Below, in pieces: positions 17,020 through 26,063 of a stretch of 64,000 bases of DNA. Where the stretch lies: NCBI GenBank assembly GCA_017503645.1, contig JAFVSR010000014.1, positions 1 through 64,000 on the forward strand. Reading direction: 5' to 3'. This stretch comes from Bacteroidaceae bacterium. Lineage in GTDB: Bacteria > Bacteroidota > Bacteroidia > Bacteroidales > Bacteroidaceae. Position 1 is the first letter of the stretch. Each line of letters begins with the position of its first letter. Below the pieces are notes generated by a model. It did not search any database. It saw only the letters and a program-made list of their open reading frames with translations, and was not told the DNA's origin. The position numbers and the translations under genes are program-made.

Positions 17020-18858
17020 ATGGAGAATTACATAGTATCTGCACGAAAATACCGCCCCGACACGTTTGAGACCGTTGTAGCGCAGAAGGCACTCACCACC
17101 ACGCTTAAGAATGCCATACAAACCGGCAAGTTAGCACACGCCTATCTGTTCTGCGGCCCCCGAGGAGTGGGCAAAACAACCTGTGCGCGCATATTTGCAA
17201 AAACGATAAACTGCCTGAACCCCGCAGCTGGCGGCGAGCCTTGCAATGAGTGCGAGTCGTGCCGCTCGTTCAACGAGCAGCGCTCCTTTTCCATCTATGA
17301 GCTCGATGCTGCCAGCAACAACTCGGTGGAGGATATCCGTTCGCTCAACGAGCAGGTGCGTATTCCGCCGCAGATAGGGAAATATAAAGTATATATCATA
17401 GACGAGGTACATATGCTGTCGCAGGCAGCCTTCAACGCATTCCTCAAAACTTTGGAGGAGCCGCCCGCACACGCTATATTTATTCTTGCCACCACCGAAA
17501 AGCACAAAATCATCCCCACCATACTCTCGCGTTGCCAAATTTACGACTTCAGCCGCATAGACACGGCCGACATTATAGGACATTTGCAAAGCATAGCAGA
17601 AAAGGAGGGAATAAAGAGCGAGTTTGAGGCCCTGCGCATCATAGCACAAAAATCGGACGGCTGTATGCGTGATGCATTGTCGCTTTTCGACCAGATGGTC
17701 AGTTTCACACAGGGCGACCTCAGCTACTCAAAAGTGATAGAGAGCCTCAACGTACTCGACTATGAGTACTACTTCAAACTCACCGACTACATTCTGGAGG
17801 CAAAAACCTCACAAGCGCTTCTGCTTTTCAACGAGATTCTGAGCAAAGGTTTCGAGGGCAGCATATTCATTGAAGGAGTAGCGGCGCATATGCGCGACCT
17901 GCTTGTGAACGGCGACCCCATAACCGCACCGCTCTTTGAGGGCAGTGACGAGTTGCGCAAGAGGTATGTGAGCCAGGCCGCCAGATGCAACCCCAAAATG
18001 CTGTTCCGTGCGATAAAGCTATGCAACAACTGCGAGCTTAACTACCGCACCAGCCGCAACAAACGCCTGTTGGTGGAGTTAACACTCATACAATTGTCAC
18101 AACTCACCACAAGCGACGAAAGCGAAGATGGGGGGCGTGGCCCTAAGACGTTAAAACCCATATTCAACAAAACCGAGCAACCGCAAAGCCAACCACAACC
18201 CAATAAGACAGAGGCACAAAGCACGCCTGCTGCAACCATAACACCAAAGCAACAACCACAAGCACAACCTGCAGCCCCGATGGCAGACAAGCCAAAAGAG
18301 CAGCAGGCGCCCGAGCGCAGAGCACCCATACAAGGAAGGCCCGACACCCTGAAAAGGAGCGAACAGGCAAATAGCGGCTTGGGCGGTATGTTCCGCAGGG
18401 CAAGAACAAACATCGAGAGCGAACTGCCTGCACAGGCAGGCGCTGCACAGGCGACGCAGCCCTCAGCACAGGTCGCTACTACAGAGAATAAGCTCTCAGG
18501 AGTAACGGGTGAGGCCTTGGTGCAGGCCTGGACATCATTTGCCCTTGAACTCCCCGAAAGCGAGCGTGCCCTTACCGAAAGGATGAAAATAATCATCCCC
18601 GAAAAGGGAGAAGGCAACAACTACACCATACGCGTAGATAACCAGTTGGTTGCGCAGATATTTGAGGAGCAAGCCGCAAAAATCGCCACGGGAATGAGCA
18701 AGTTTCTCGCCGGTGCCATTATGAAAATGAAAATTGAGATAAACAAGGTGGCTGTACAGAGACACGTTTATGACCGCACCAAGCAGTACGAAATATTGCG
18801 CGAGAAGAACCCCGCCATAGAGAAATTGCGCAAGGGGCTTAACCTGGAGCTGACATAA
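17020..18858 (+). CDS. dnaX: DNA polymerase III subunit gamma/tau
   Basis: The clamp-loader ATPase of the replicative polymerase, 613 residues. The conserved start is SARKYRPDTFETVV. It has Walker A GPRGVGKTT, a four-Cys zinc site in CLNPAAGGEPCNECESC, a DEVHMLS Walker B motif and the sensor SRCQ. After about residue 370 comes a long Gln/Pro/Ala-rich linker (about 375-480), then a C-terminal domain for the tau form. The Met at 17020 is used because an in-frame upstream start at 16996 would add residues outside the family pattern. I did not find a clear slippery site, so a separate short gamma form is not claimed. Confidence 0.95.
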   Translation: MENYIVSARKYRPDTFETVVAQKALTTTLKNAIQTGKLAHAYLFCGPRGVGKTTCARIFAKTINCLNPAAGGEPCNECESCRSFNEQRSFSIYELDAASNNSVEDIRSLNEQVRIPPQIGKYKVYIIDEVHMLSQAAFNAFLKTLEEPPAHAIFILATTEKHKIIPTILSRCQIYDFSRIDTADIIGHLQSIAEKEGIKSEFEALRIIAQKSDGCMRDALSLFDQMVSFTQGDLSYSKVIESLNVLDYEYYFKLTDYILEAKTSQALLLFNEILSKGFEGSIFIEGVAAHMRDLLVNGDPITAPLFEGSDELRKRYVSQAARCNPKMLFRAIKLCNNCELNYRTSRNKRLLVELTLIQLSQLTTSDESEDGGRGPKTLKPIFNKTEQPQSQPQPNKTEAQSTPAATITPKQQPQAQPAAPMADKPKEQQAPERRAPIQGRPDTLKRSEQANSGLGGMFRRARTNIESELPAQAGAAQATQPSAQVATTENKLSGVTGEALVQAWTSFALELPESERALTERMKIIIPEKGEGNNYTIRVDNQLVAQIFEEQAAKIATGMSKFLAGAIMKMKIEINKVAVQRHVYDRTKQYEILREKNPAIEKLRKGLNLELT

Positions 18859-18886
18859 AGCGCCGCTTTATTCACCCGCAGCAATT

Positions 18887-18938
18887 ACATAAAATTCAGC
18901 CTGCTCAAAACTTTTTTTGGGCAGGCTGAATTTTATAG
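18887..18938 (+). terminator. Terminator hairpin after dnaX
   Basis: Arms at 18891-18904 and 18921-18934 pair perfectly around a 16-nt loop with a T-run, and the right arm ends in T-rich sequence. It lies 30 nt after the dnaX stop. Confidence 0.8.
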
Positions 18939-19328
18939 AGAACTTCTCCTCATTACTGGGCACTATTCATAAATCACTAAACAGCAAAACCGAGAAAAGC
19001 AAGGAAACAGGGCATTTTTTGTTAGCCATTTTTGGAATAAGAAATATTTAGGAAATAAAAAAATTTTCAGCCTTATATAGAATCTGTCTAATTAAGTGAA
19101 AACAGAGAGAGAGTGCCGCAACATTTTCAAAAATTCTTTTTCAACAGCTGTGAAAATGGACATTTTATGCGGCATCAGGAAAAATGTAATAAAAATTTAC
19201 AATGCTAAATCGTTGTTGTTCAACAAAATAAAAAAAATAGCACTATCACAACCTCAAGAAATATCGAGTTTATAACCCACTGTTTTTCAGCGCGTTATAA
19301 AAGCAAAAAAAACAGCACCTTTTTTGCG
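18939..19328. other. AT-rich intergenic region before the dnaA promoter
   Basis: About 390 bp without a gene. It is A/T-rich with several short inverted repeats (for example TTTTCA/TGTGAAAA near 19138-19156). I looked for DnaA boxes (TTATCCACA and near variants) and saw no convincing cluster, so I do not call an origin. Confidence 0.5.
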
Positions 19329-19360
19329 TTTGTTTTTTCATTTTTCTTTTATGATATTTG
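19329..19360 (+). promoter_or_regulatory. Promoter of dnaA
   Basis: TTTG at 19329-19332, a 20-nt spacer, and GATATTTG at 19353-19360 (one mismatch). Transcription would begin near 19367, giving a leader of about 140 nt. Confidence 0.55.
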
Positions 19361-19382
19361 CATTAAGAAAGATTACGGGAGA

Positions 19383-19468
19383 GACACAAACCGTGTCATT
19401 ATCGCCCAAGTCGGCGAGAGGATTTCTCTCCTTGCAACCATCGAGTTTACACAAGAAACCGATGGTTG
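19383..19468 (+). promoter_or_regulatory. Structured 5' leader of dnaA
   Basis: Three successive hairpins: GACAC/GTGTC (19383-19397), GAGAG/CTCTC (19416-19430), and a 9-bp stem 19435-19443 with 19460-19468 around a 16-nt loop. The last ends 37 nt before the dnaA start codon. No known riboswitch class is recognised; a role in controlling DnaA output is inference. Confidence 0.5.
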
Positions 19469-19505
19469 TTTGAATCTAAAAAAAACAGATAAACTACAAC
19501 AATCG

Positions 19506-20900
19506 ATGAACTCACAACTGACAGCAAAATGGGACAAGTGTCTCGACATCATTCGCGACAACGTTTCCGAAGCTACATTCGCCACTTGGTTTGCCGACAT
19601 CAAGGCTATCAGGTACGAAGACTCTACCCTGACCATTCAGGTGAAGAGCAACTATGTATGTGAGCACCTCGAGGAGAATTATGTGGGTTTGCTGCGCTCT
19701 ACACTTTTCAAGGTAATGGGCAATGGCACAAGGCTTATGTACAGCATACTCACCGACAAGGACAACAACCTGAGCGTTGAGGTTGGTGCAGACAGCTACA
19801 CCGGTGGCCGTGGAGCACAAAACGGCAACTCGGGCAACAGCGCACCCAAAGCAGCGCAAGAGGCTGTGCAGGAGCTCGACTCTATGCTCATAAACCGCTA
19901 CACATTCGACAATTTTGTCGAGGGTGTGAGCAACCGCCTTTCGCGTTCAGTGGCAGTGAGTGTGGCAAACACACCGGGCAGAGCATTCAACCCGCTGTTC
20001 ATCTATGGCCCTTCGGGTGTGGGAAAAACCCACCTGATTAATGCCATCGGCTGCAAAATAAAGGAGCTGCACCCCGAACTGCGCGTATTATATGTTTCGG
20101 CACACCTGTTCCAGGTGCAATACACCGATTCTATTCTGCAAAAGAAGTTCAACGACTTTATGAGATTCTACCAAAGCATAGACGTTCTCATAATAGACGA
20201 CATTCAGGAGTTTGCCGGGCTCGAAAAGACACAGCACGCATTCTTCCACATATTCAACCACCTGCACTTGAACGGCAAGCAGTTGATTATGACATCGGAC
20301 CGCACACCGGCCCAACTGCAGGGAATGGAAGAACGCCTCATTACACGTTTCAAATGGGGTATGACTGCCGAAATCGAAAAGCCCGACCTTGAACTGCGCA
20401 AGAACATCCTCAGAAACAAGATACGCAGAGACGGCCTTAAATTCCCCGAAGAGGTTATAACATACATTGCCGAGCACGTGAATGCCAGCATTCGCGACCT
20501 CGAAGGTATAATTGTGTCTATAATGGCACACTCCACCATCAACAATGCCGATATAGACATTGCACTTGCCCGCAAAATCACAGGCAATGTGAGCGACTAC
20601 GAAAAACGCCCGATAACCATTGACGACATCATAAGCAAGGTTGCAAGCTACTATGGCGTTGAGGTAGAGAGCATAAACACCCGCTCACGCAAGAGAGAGG
20701 TGGTATTGGTGCGCCAGGTTGCAATGTTCCTGTCAAAGAAACATCTCGATATGTCCACATCCAAGATTGGCAAATACATTGGCAACAGAGACCACGCAAC
20801 CGTGGTACACGCTTGCAAAACAATTACCAACCTTGCCGAAACCGACAAGCAGTTCCGCAACGAACTCAATGAGATTGAATTGTCGTTGCAGAGTGCATAA
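19506..20900 (+). CDS. dnaA: Chromosomal replication initiator DnaA
   Basis: The AAA+ initiator that binds and opens the origin, 464 residues. Domain I occupies about 1-90. A short linker leads to the ATPase domain with Walker [10 protein letters not shown] (168-176) and Walker B VLIIDDIQ. The C-terminal DNA-binding domain ends with the signature [13 protein letters not shown]. The ATG at 19506 is chosen because [16 protein letters not shown] matches the family start; the frame is open upstream to a TTG at 19470. A structured leader precedes it and a clear terminator follows. Confidence 0.97.
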   Translation: MNSQLTAKWDKCLDIIRDNVSEATFATWFADIKAIRYEDSTLTIQVKSNYVCEHLEENYVGLLRSTLFKVMGNGTRLMYSILTDKDNNLSVEVGADSYTGGRGAQNGNSGNSAPKAAQEAVQELDSMLINRYTFDNFVEGVSNRLSRSVAVSVANTPGRAFNPLFIYGPSGVGKTHLINAIGCKIKELHPELRVLYVSAHLFQVQYTDSILQKKFNDFMRFYQSIDVLIIDDIQEFAGLEKTQHAFFHIFNHLHLNGKQLIMTSDRTPAQLQGMEERLITRFKWGMTAEIEKPDLELRKNILRNKIRRDGLKFPEEVITYIAEHVNASIRDLEGIIVSIMAHSTINNADIDIALARKITGNVSDYEKRPITIDDIISKVASYYGVEVESINTRSRKREVVLVRQVAMFLSKKHLDMSTSKIGKYIGNRDHATVVHACKTITNLAETDKQFRNELNEIELSLQSA

Positions 20901-20926
20901 CGAGAAAATTTCATCCAACCATACTT

Positions 20927-20955
20927 AATCCGCAGTTTACACTGCGGATTTTTTT
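20927..20955 (+). terminator. Terminator of dnaA
   Basis: A 10-bp perfect stem (20927-20936 with 20941-20950), a TTAC loop and a run of seven T. Confidence 0.92.
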
Positions 20956-21204
20956 ATTCCCGAACACCGCAAAATAAATTCCCTAAAAAGAGAAACAATA
21001 GCATATGCAAGGCAACAGGAAGAGAAAGCCGAAAAACACCCTGCCTGCACACCAAAAGGAAAGCCAACACAACGACACACAACAACCAAAATTTCTTTTT
21101 GGAAAACTTTTTTTATTTTTTGAGAGATACCAATATTGATTTTCAAGACATTAGCAAAATTTTCGGAAAACTTTACAACCTGTTGAAAACTAAAAATGAA
21201 AATA
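20956..21204. other. Intergenic region between dnaA and nrdJ
   Basis: About 250 bp, A-rich, with no plausible gene. I checked for a cobalamin riboswitch because the next enzyme needs B12. The conserved B12-box elements were not recognised, although a short GGCAACAGGAAG stretch near 21011 is faintly similar. Confidence 0.5.
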
Positions 21205-21236
21205 ATTGGTTATTACATAAATTCAACATAAATTTG
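21205..21236 (+). promoter_or_regulatory. Promoter of nrdJ
   Basis: ATTG at 21205-21208, a 20-nt spacer, and TAAATTTG at 21229-21236 (full -7 match), 55 nt before the GTG start. Confidence 0.6.
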
Positions 21237-21290
21237 TGCTTGCTTAAAAAATCAGCCGCAAATAATTCAACAAAATAATAACTGACCAAA

Positions 21291-23819
21291 GTGAAAAAGC
21301 AAACCTACACCTATGACGAAGCGTTCAAAGCTTCGCTAGACTATTTCAACGGCGACGAACTCGCAGCAAGAGTTTGGGTAAACAAATATGCCGTTAAAGA
21401 TTCTTTCGGCACAATCTACGAAAAATCGCCCGAGGATATGCATTGGCGCATAGCCAACGAAGTGGCACGCATTGAAAAGAAGTACGAGAACCCTATGTCG
21501 GCACAGGAGATTTTCGACCTGCTCGACAAGTTCAAATACATTGTGCCATCGGGAAGCCCTATGACAGGCATAGGCAACGACTTTCAAATAGCCTCGCTGT
21601 CGAACTGCTTTGTGATAGGCATCGACGGAAAGGCCGACTCTTATGGCGGCATCATACGTATAGACGAGGAGCAGGTGCAGTTGATGAAACGTCGTGGCGG
21701 TGTAGGACACGACCTTTCACACATACGTCCTAAAGGCTCACCCGTAAAGAACTCGGCACTCACATCGACAGGCCTGGTTCCCTTTATGGAGCGCTACTCG
21801 AACTCCACACGCGAGGTGGCACAGGATGGTCGTCGCGGCGCGCTTATGCTCAGCGTTTCCATAAAGCACCCCGATGCGGAGGCTTTCATCGATGCAAAGA
21901 TGACCGAGGGCAAAGTAACCGGCGCGAATGTATCGGTGAAGATCGACGATGAATTTATGCAGGCTGTAACCGAGGATAAGCCCTATTTGCAGAAATACCC
22001 CATAGACTCAGACGAGCCCCTCTTCTCAAAGGAGGTAAATGCCGGCGAGATATGGAAGAAGATTATCCACAACGCCTGGAAATCGGCAGAGCCCGGTGTT
22101 CTATTTTGGGATACCATCGAGCGCGAGTCTATCCCCGACTGCTATGCCGACCTCGGTTTCAAGACCGTATCGACCAACCCCTGTGGCGAAATCCCCCTCT
22201 GCCCCTACGACTCTTGCCGCCTGATAGCAATCAATCTGTTCTCGTATGTAAAGAACCCCTTCACTGCAGAGGCAAGCTTTGATTTCGACCTGTTGCGCGA
22301 GCACACCAAGAAGGCTATCCGTATGATGGACGACATCATCGACCTTGAGCTGGAGAAGATTGAGGCTATACAGGCAAAGATTGAGAGCGACCCCGAGATT
22401 GAAGAGGTAAAAGAGGCCGAGAGAAGACTGTGGCAGAAGATTTATCGCAAGAGCAGTATGGGCCGCCGCACAGGTGTAGGCATTACAGCCGAGGGCGATA
22501 TGCTTGCAGCTATGGGTCTGCGTTACGGCAGCCCCGAAGCCATCGATTTCTCGGTCGAGGTGCACAAGTTAGTGGCACTTGCAGCCTATGGCTCATCGGT
22601 GAATATGGCAAAGGAGCGCGGCGCCTTCGAAGTGTTCGATTACAAGCGCGAGGAGAAAAACCCCTTCATAAACCGCCTGCGCGAGGCCGACCCCCAGCTA
22701 TACGAGGATATGAAGAAATATGGCCGCCGCAATATAGCCTGCCTCACAATAGCCCCCACAGGCACCGTAAGCATAATGACACAGACCACATCGGGTATTG
22801 AGCCCGTATTTATGCCCGTGTACAAACGCCGCCGCAAGGTAAACCCCAACGACCCCGAGGTGCACGTTGACTTTACCGATGAGAACGGCGACACATTTGA
22901 GGAGTACATCGTATATCACCACAAGTTCGTGGAGTGGATGAAGAAGAACGGCATAGACACCACCAAACGCTACTCGCAGGTGGAGATTGACAACATTGTG
23001 GCACGCTCGCCCTATGCCAAGGCAACATCCAACGACATTGACTGGGTTGCAAAAGTGGAGATGCAAGGCCGCATACAGAAATGGGTTGACCACTCGATAA
23101 GCGTAACCATCAACCTCCCCAACAACGTGGATGAAAAACTGGTGAACGAGCTCTACATAACAGCCTGGAAATGCGGCTGCAAGGGATGCACCGTATACCG
23201 CGACGGCTCACGTGCCGGAGTACTTGTATCCACCGACAGCAAGAAGGAGAACAAGGCCGAGGAGATGAAGCCCACGATAACCGAAGTGCGCCCTATGGTG
23301 CTGGAGGCTGACGTCGTACGCTTCCAGAACAACAAAGAGAAATGGGTAGCCTTCATTGGTCTGCTCAATGGGCACCCCTACGAGATTTTTACTGGCCAGC
23401 AGGACGACGAAGACGGCATCCCCTTGCCCAAGAACGTTACTCACGGCATCATCATAAAGCATATAAACGAGGACGGCAGCAAGCGATACGACTTCCAGTT
23501 CGAGAACAAGATAGGCTACAAAACCACCATCGAAGGATTGTCGGAACGCTTCAACCCCGAGTTCTGGAACTATGCAAAACTCATTTCGGGCGTGCTACGC
23601 TACAAGATGCCCATAGAGCAGGTTATAAAACTTATCTCATCGCTCGAGCTTGGCTCCGATAACATCAACACCTGGAAGAATGGTGTTGAGAGAGCGCTCA
23701 AGCGCTACATTGCCGACGGTGCCGCATCGGCCGAGAAGTGCCCCAACTGCAAGAACCAGTTGATTTTCGAAGAGGGCTGTCTGCATTGCCCCTCTTGCGG
23801 ATACTCAAAGTGCGGATAA
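21291..23819 (+). CDS. nrdJ: Adenosylcobalamin-dependent ribonucleotide reductase (class II)
   Basis: An 842-residue enzyme that reduces ribonucleotides to deoxyribonucleotides with a B12-derived radical, working with or without oxygen. Conserved pieces are IASLSNCFVIG (a redox Cys), RGGVGHDLSHIRPKG, STREVAQDGRRGALM, NPCGEIPLCPYDSC (the active-site Cys and Glu) and the strand ITIAPTGT-like TIAPTGTVSIMTQTTSG. The C terminus carries a zinc-ribbon-like set of Cys pairs (CPNCKNQ and CPSCGYSKCG) that probably includes the reducing cysteines. The start is GTG; no earlier in-frame start fits. It is the second B12-dependent enzyme in the window after MutAB. Confidence 0.95.
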   Translation: MKKQTYTYDEAFKASLDYFNGDELAARVWVNKYAVKDSFGTIYEKSPEDMHWRIANEVARIEKKYENPMSAQEIFDLLDKFKYIVPSGSPMTGIGNDFQIASLSNCFVIGIDGKADSYGGIIRIDEEQVQLMKRRGGVGHDLSHIRPKGSPVKNSALTSTGLVPFMERYSNSTREVAQDGRRGALMLSVSIKHPDAEAFIDAKMTEGKVTGANVSVKIDDEFMQAVTEDKPYLQKYPIDSDEPLFSKEVNAGEIWKKIIHNAWKSAEPGVLFWDTIERESIPDCYADLGFKTVSTNPCGEIPLCPYDSCRLIAINLFSYVKNPFTAEASFDFDLLREHTKKAIRMMDDIIDLELEKIEAIQAKIESDPEIEEVKEAERRLWQKIYRKSSMGRRTGVGITAEGDMLAAMGLRYGSPEAIDFSVEVHKLVALAAYGSSVNMAKERGAFEVFDYKREEKNPFINRLREADPQLYEDMKKYGRRNIACLTIAPTGTVSIMTQTTSGIEPVFMPVYKRRRKVNPNDPEVHVDFTDENGDTFEEYIVYHHKFVEWMKKNGIDTTKRYSQVEIDNIVARSPYAKATSNDIDWVAKVEMQGRIQKWVDHSISVTINLPNNVDEKLVNELYITAWKCGCKGCTVYRDGSRAGVLVSTDSKKENKAEEMKPTITEVRPMVLEADVVRFQNNKEKWVAFIGLLNGHPYEIFTGQQDDEDGIPLPKNVTHGIIIKHINEDGSKRYDFQFENKIGYKTTIEGLSERFNPEFWNYAKLISGVLRYKMPIEQVIKLISSLELGSDNINTWKNGVERALKRYIADGAASAEKCPNCKNQLIFEEGCLHCPSCGYSKCG

Positions 23820-23851
23820 CAAGTTTTTTGTACTACACTATATATATTTCC

Positions 23852-23887
23852 CACAAAGCCTGCCCTGCAATACAGGCAGGCTTTGTG
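23852..23887 (+). terminator. Hairpin between nrdJ and folB
   Basis: Arms at 23852-23864 and 23875-23887 pair perfectly (13 bp). There is no strong T-run on the 3' side. It ends 11 nt before the folB start, so it could attenuate folB rather than end nrdJ fully. Confidence 0.6.
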
Positions 23888-23898
23888 CTTAAAACAAG

Positions 23899-24267
23899 AT
23901 GAAGATAACAAGCTACACAATAGAATTGCAGAACATACACCTATATGCAAGACACGGGGTGCTGCAACAGGAAACGGCCGTTGGGGCCTGGTTCACGGTG
24001 GATGCCAAGCTGCAGTTAAGCGACCATAGCAGTGCCACTACCGATGCCATTGAAGGCACCGTGAGTTATGCCGATGTCTATGAAGTCATAAAGGGCGAGA
24101 TGAATACTCCGTCAAAGCTGCTGGAGAATGTGTGCCACAGAATAATGGCTGCGCTCTTCGAACGGTTCGACACAATTGATGGCATAGAGATATCGCTGCG
24201 CAAGGACACCCCGCCTATGGGAGGCGACAGAATGAGCGCTGCCGTAACAATGCAAGCAACAAGATAA
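23899..24267 (+). CDS. folB: Dihydroneopterin aldolase
   Basis: A 122-residue enzyme of folate synthesis that converts dihydroneopterin to 6-hydroxymethyl-dihydropterin and glycolaldehyde. Typical pieces are IELQNIHLYARHGVL, the substrate-binding Glu in the first motif, SYADVYEVI, KLLENVCHRI and the catalytic-loop region RKDTPPMGG. Its length is normal. It is followed 6 nt later by an acyltransferase gene, so the two are probably co-transcribed. Confidence 0.93.
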   Translation: MKITSYTIELQNIHLYARHGVLQQETAVGAWFTVDAKLQLSDHSSATTDAIEGTVSYADVYEVIKGEMNTPSKLLENVCHRIMAALFERFDTIDGIEISLRKDTPPMGGDRMSAAVTMQATR

Positions 24268-24273
24268 GCCCTT

Positions 24274-25302
24274 ATGATAGACACCCTCACATCACTCAGG
24301 CTCATTTTTGCCCTTATGGTATTCGCCTCGCATCTATGTATGATAAACGAGGCAGCCTTTTCGGGGCATCTTCTCAAAGAGGGATATGTGGGGGTAAGCT
24401 TCTTTTTTATCCTCAGTGGCTTCATAATTGCGCACAATTACACCACAAAACTAACCGACGGCAGTTGCAGCAGAAAGAGGTTTTGGGTGGCACGCTTTGC
24501 ACGCATTTACCCGCTGCACCTGCTCACACTCGCGGCAGCCATCCTCGCAGGCGGCACATTCGCAGCCACACAACCACTCTCGTGGGCACATCTTTTCACA
24601 TCGGCCACGCTGACCAACGCATACGTTCCACGCTCCGATTTCTTTTTTGCACTCAACTCACCCGCCTGGAGCCTATGTTGCGAACAACTGTTCTATGCAC
24701 TGTTCCCTATGGCACTGCCGCTTGCAAGAAGTCCCAAGAAACTTGCCATTATAGCCGCAGCTGCGGTTGCTGTTGTCGTCATAGGCAGCGGAATCACACC
24801 CGAGCAATACATAAAGGGCATATGGTACACCAACCCCATAACACGCCTGCCCGATTTTGTTGTGGGAGCGCTCCTGTGGCACGCATACCAAAGAATAAAG
24901 GATATTGATATAAGCTGCTGCGCTGCAAGCCTTATGGAACTGTCCGCAGTGTTTATGTTTGCAATATTCTACATATACGCCGAGGATGTACCAAAGGCCT
25001 ACAGATACTCCTTTTACTACTGGATACCTGTTGCAGCCATAATACTCTCCTTCGCCTTGCAAAAAGGTATACTATCCGAAATACTTAAAGCAAAACCATT
25101 CATAACAGGCGGCGAGATAAGCTATGGCATATACCTCACGCAAATGCTTGTAATAACCGCCATAAGCGGGCACATAGCAACGTTGCCACCCTTCACAGCT
25201 GCCGCCATCGCCCTATTAGCGATAACCGCCATAAGCTATTTGTCATACCGCTTTTACGAAAAGCCGATGAACAGGCTGATAAAAAGATTTTTCAAGGAAT
25301 AA
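24274..25302 (+). CDS. Acyltransferase family 3 membrane protein
   Basis: A 342-residue integral membrane O-acyltransferase (OafA/YrhL type) with about ten hydrophobic segments. The family hallmarks at the N terminus are SLRLIFALMVFASH (catalytic His) and GVSFFFILSGFIIAHNY. These proteins move acetyl or other acyl groups onto sugars of surface glycans. The substrate is unknown. It is not in the capsule locus, so it may modify LPS, peptidoglycan or another glycan. It converges with rnc, with 11 bp between stops and no hairpin visible. Confidence 0.88.
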   Translation: MIDTLTSLRLIFALMVFASHLCMINEAAFSGHLLKEGYVGVSFFFILSGFIIAHNYTTKLTDGSCSRKRFWVARFARIYPLHLLTLAAAILAGGTFAATQPLSWAHLFTSATLTNAYVPRSDFFFALNSPAWSLCCEQLFYALFPMALPLARSPKKLAIIAAAAVAVVVIGSGITPEQYIKGIWYTNPITRLPDFVVGALLWHAYQRIKDIDISCCAASLMELSAVFMFAIFYIYAEDVPKAYRYSFYYWIPVAAIILSFALQKGILSEILKAKPFITGGEISYGIYLTQMLVITAISGHIATLPPFTAAAIALLAITAISYLSYRFYEKPMNRLIKRFFKE

Positions 25303-25313
25303 AGGAGCGGTAA

Positions 25314-26063
25314 TCAACCAATCCTATCAATGGCCACACGGGCCGCATTCTGCTGGCTTTCGCGTTTTGAAAAGCCCTCACCACGGCCATAAGGCTCGTC
25401 ATCTATAAGAACCTCCGACACAAAGAAGGTGCCATCGGCACGCTGCTCCTCGCTCAACACCACAAAAGAAACCTCGCGATGCTGTTTCTGCGACCACTCT
25501 ATAAGACGGCTCTTGTAATTCTTGTCGCTACGCACCACCGACTCTATATTATCAAGACGGGAGAATACCCTCTCGAGCAGAAATGTGCGGCAATGCTTAT
25601 AGCCCTTATCTATGTATATGGCACCTATGAACGCCTCCAAAGCATTGCCATATATGTAATTGTTATGCTGGTTCACAGCGCCATATTCGCGCACAAGGCG
25701 GTCGAGCCCAATCTCCACTGCAAGCTCGTTTAGCCTTTCACGGCAGACAAGATTGCTGCGCGATTTGGAGAGAAACCCCTCTCGCTCACGCCTGAAACGC
25801 GAATAGAGGAAATCGGCTGTCACCGAGCTCAGAACAGCATCGCCCAAAAACTCAAGGCGCTCGTTGCAGCCCAACTTACCCGAGGTGGAGGAGCTGTGTG
25901 TCATAGCCATCCTGTATGGTTTGAGACTGCCCGGCACAAAGCCCAGTATGGAATACAATAAAAGATAAGACTCCCTGTCCTTATGGGACAGGAGCCTTAT
26001 CTTATCTATTATCTTCTTAAGAACCTTTTTAGCCTTCAACTTTCTTAAAAGCAATTGATGCAT
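25314..26063 (-). CDS. rnc: Ribonuclease III
   Basis: A double-strand-specific RNase that processes rRNA precursors and structured mRNAs. The signature ERLEFLGDAVL is present, with the second acidic motif in NALEAFIGAIYID. A double-stranded-RNA-binding domain forms the last 70 residues (KSRLIEWSQKQH to RESQQNAARVAI). The start is uncertain: the ATG at 26063 overlaps the end of fabF by 35 nt and an even earlier frame start exists at 26099. TTG codons nearer the fabF stop (26054, 26039) are alternatives. The overlap implies translational coupling in the acpP-fabF-rnc operon. Confidence 0.92.
   Translation of the reverse strand: MHQLLLRKLKAKKVLKKIIDKIRLLSHKDRESYLLLYSILGFVPGSLKPYRMAMTHSSSTSGKLGCNERLEFLGDAVLSSVTADFLYSRFRREREGFLSKSRSNLVCRERLNELAVEIGLDRLVREYGAVNQHNNYIYGNALEAFIGAIYIDKGYKHCRTFLLERVFSRLDNIESVVRSDKNYKSRLIEWSQKQHREVSFVVLSEEQRADGTFFVSEVLIDDEPYGRGEGFSKRESQQNAARVAIDRIG

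Noticed and set aside
17020..18858. Programmed frameshift in dnaX giving a gamma form
   Set aside because: No clear slippery heptamer followed by a stem and an early stop was seen near the domain boundary.
18859..19505. Replication origin next to dnaA
   Set aside because: The region is A/T-rich, but I could not find a cluster of DnaA boxes. GC-skew and a box search would be needed.
20956..21290. Cobalamin riboswitch before nrdJ
   Set aside because: Only a weak resemblance to one conserved segment; the main B12-box and the rest of the fold were not recognised.
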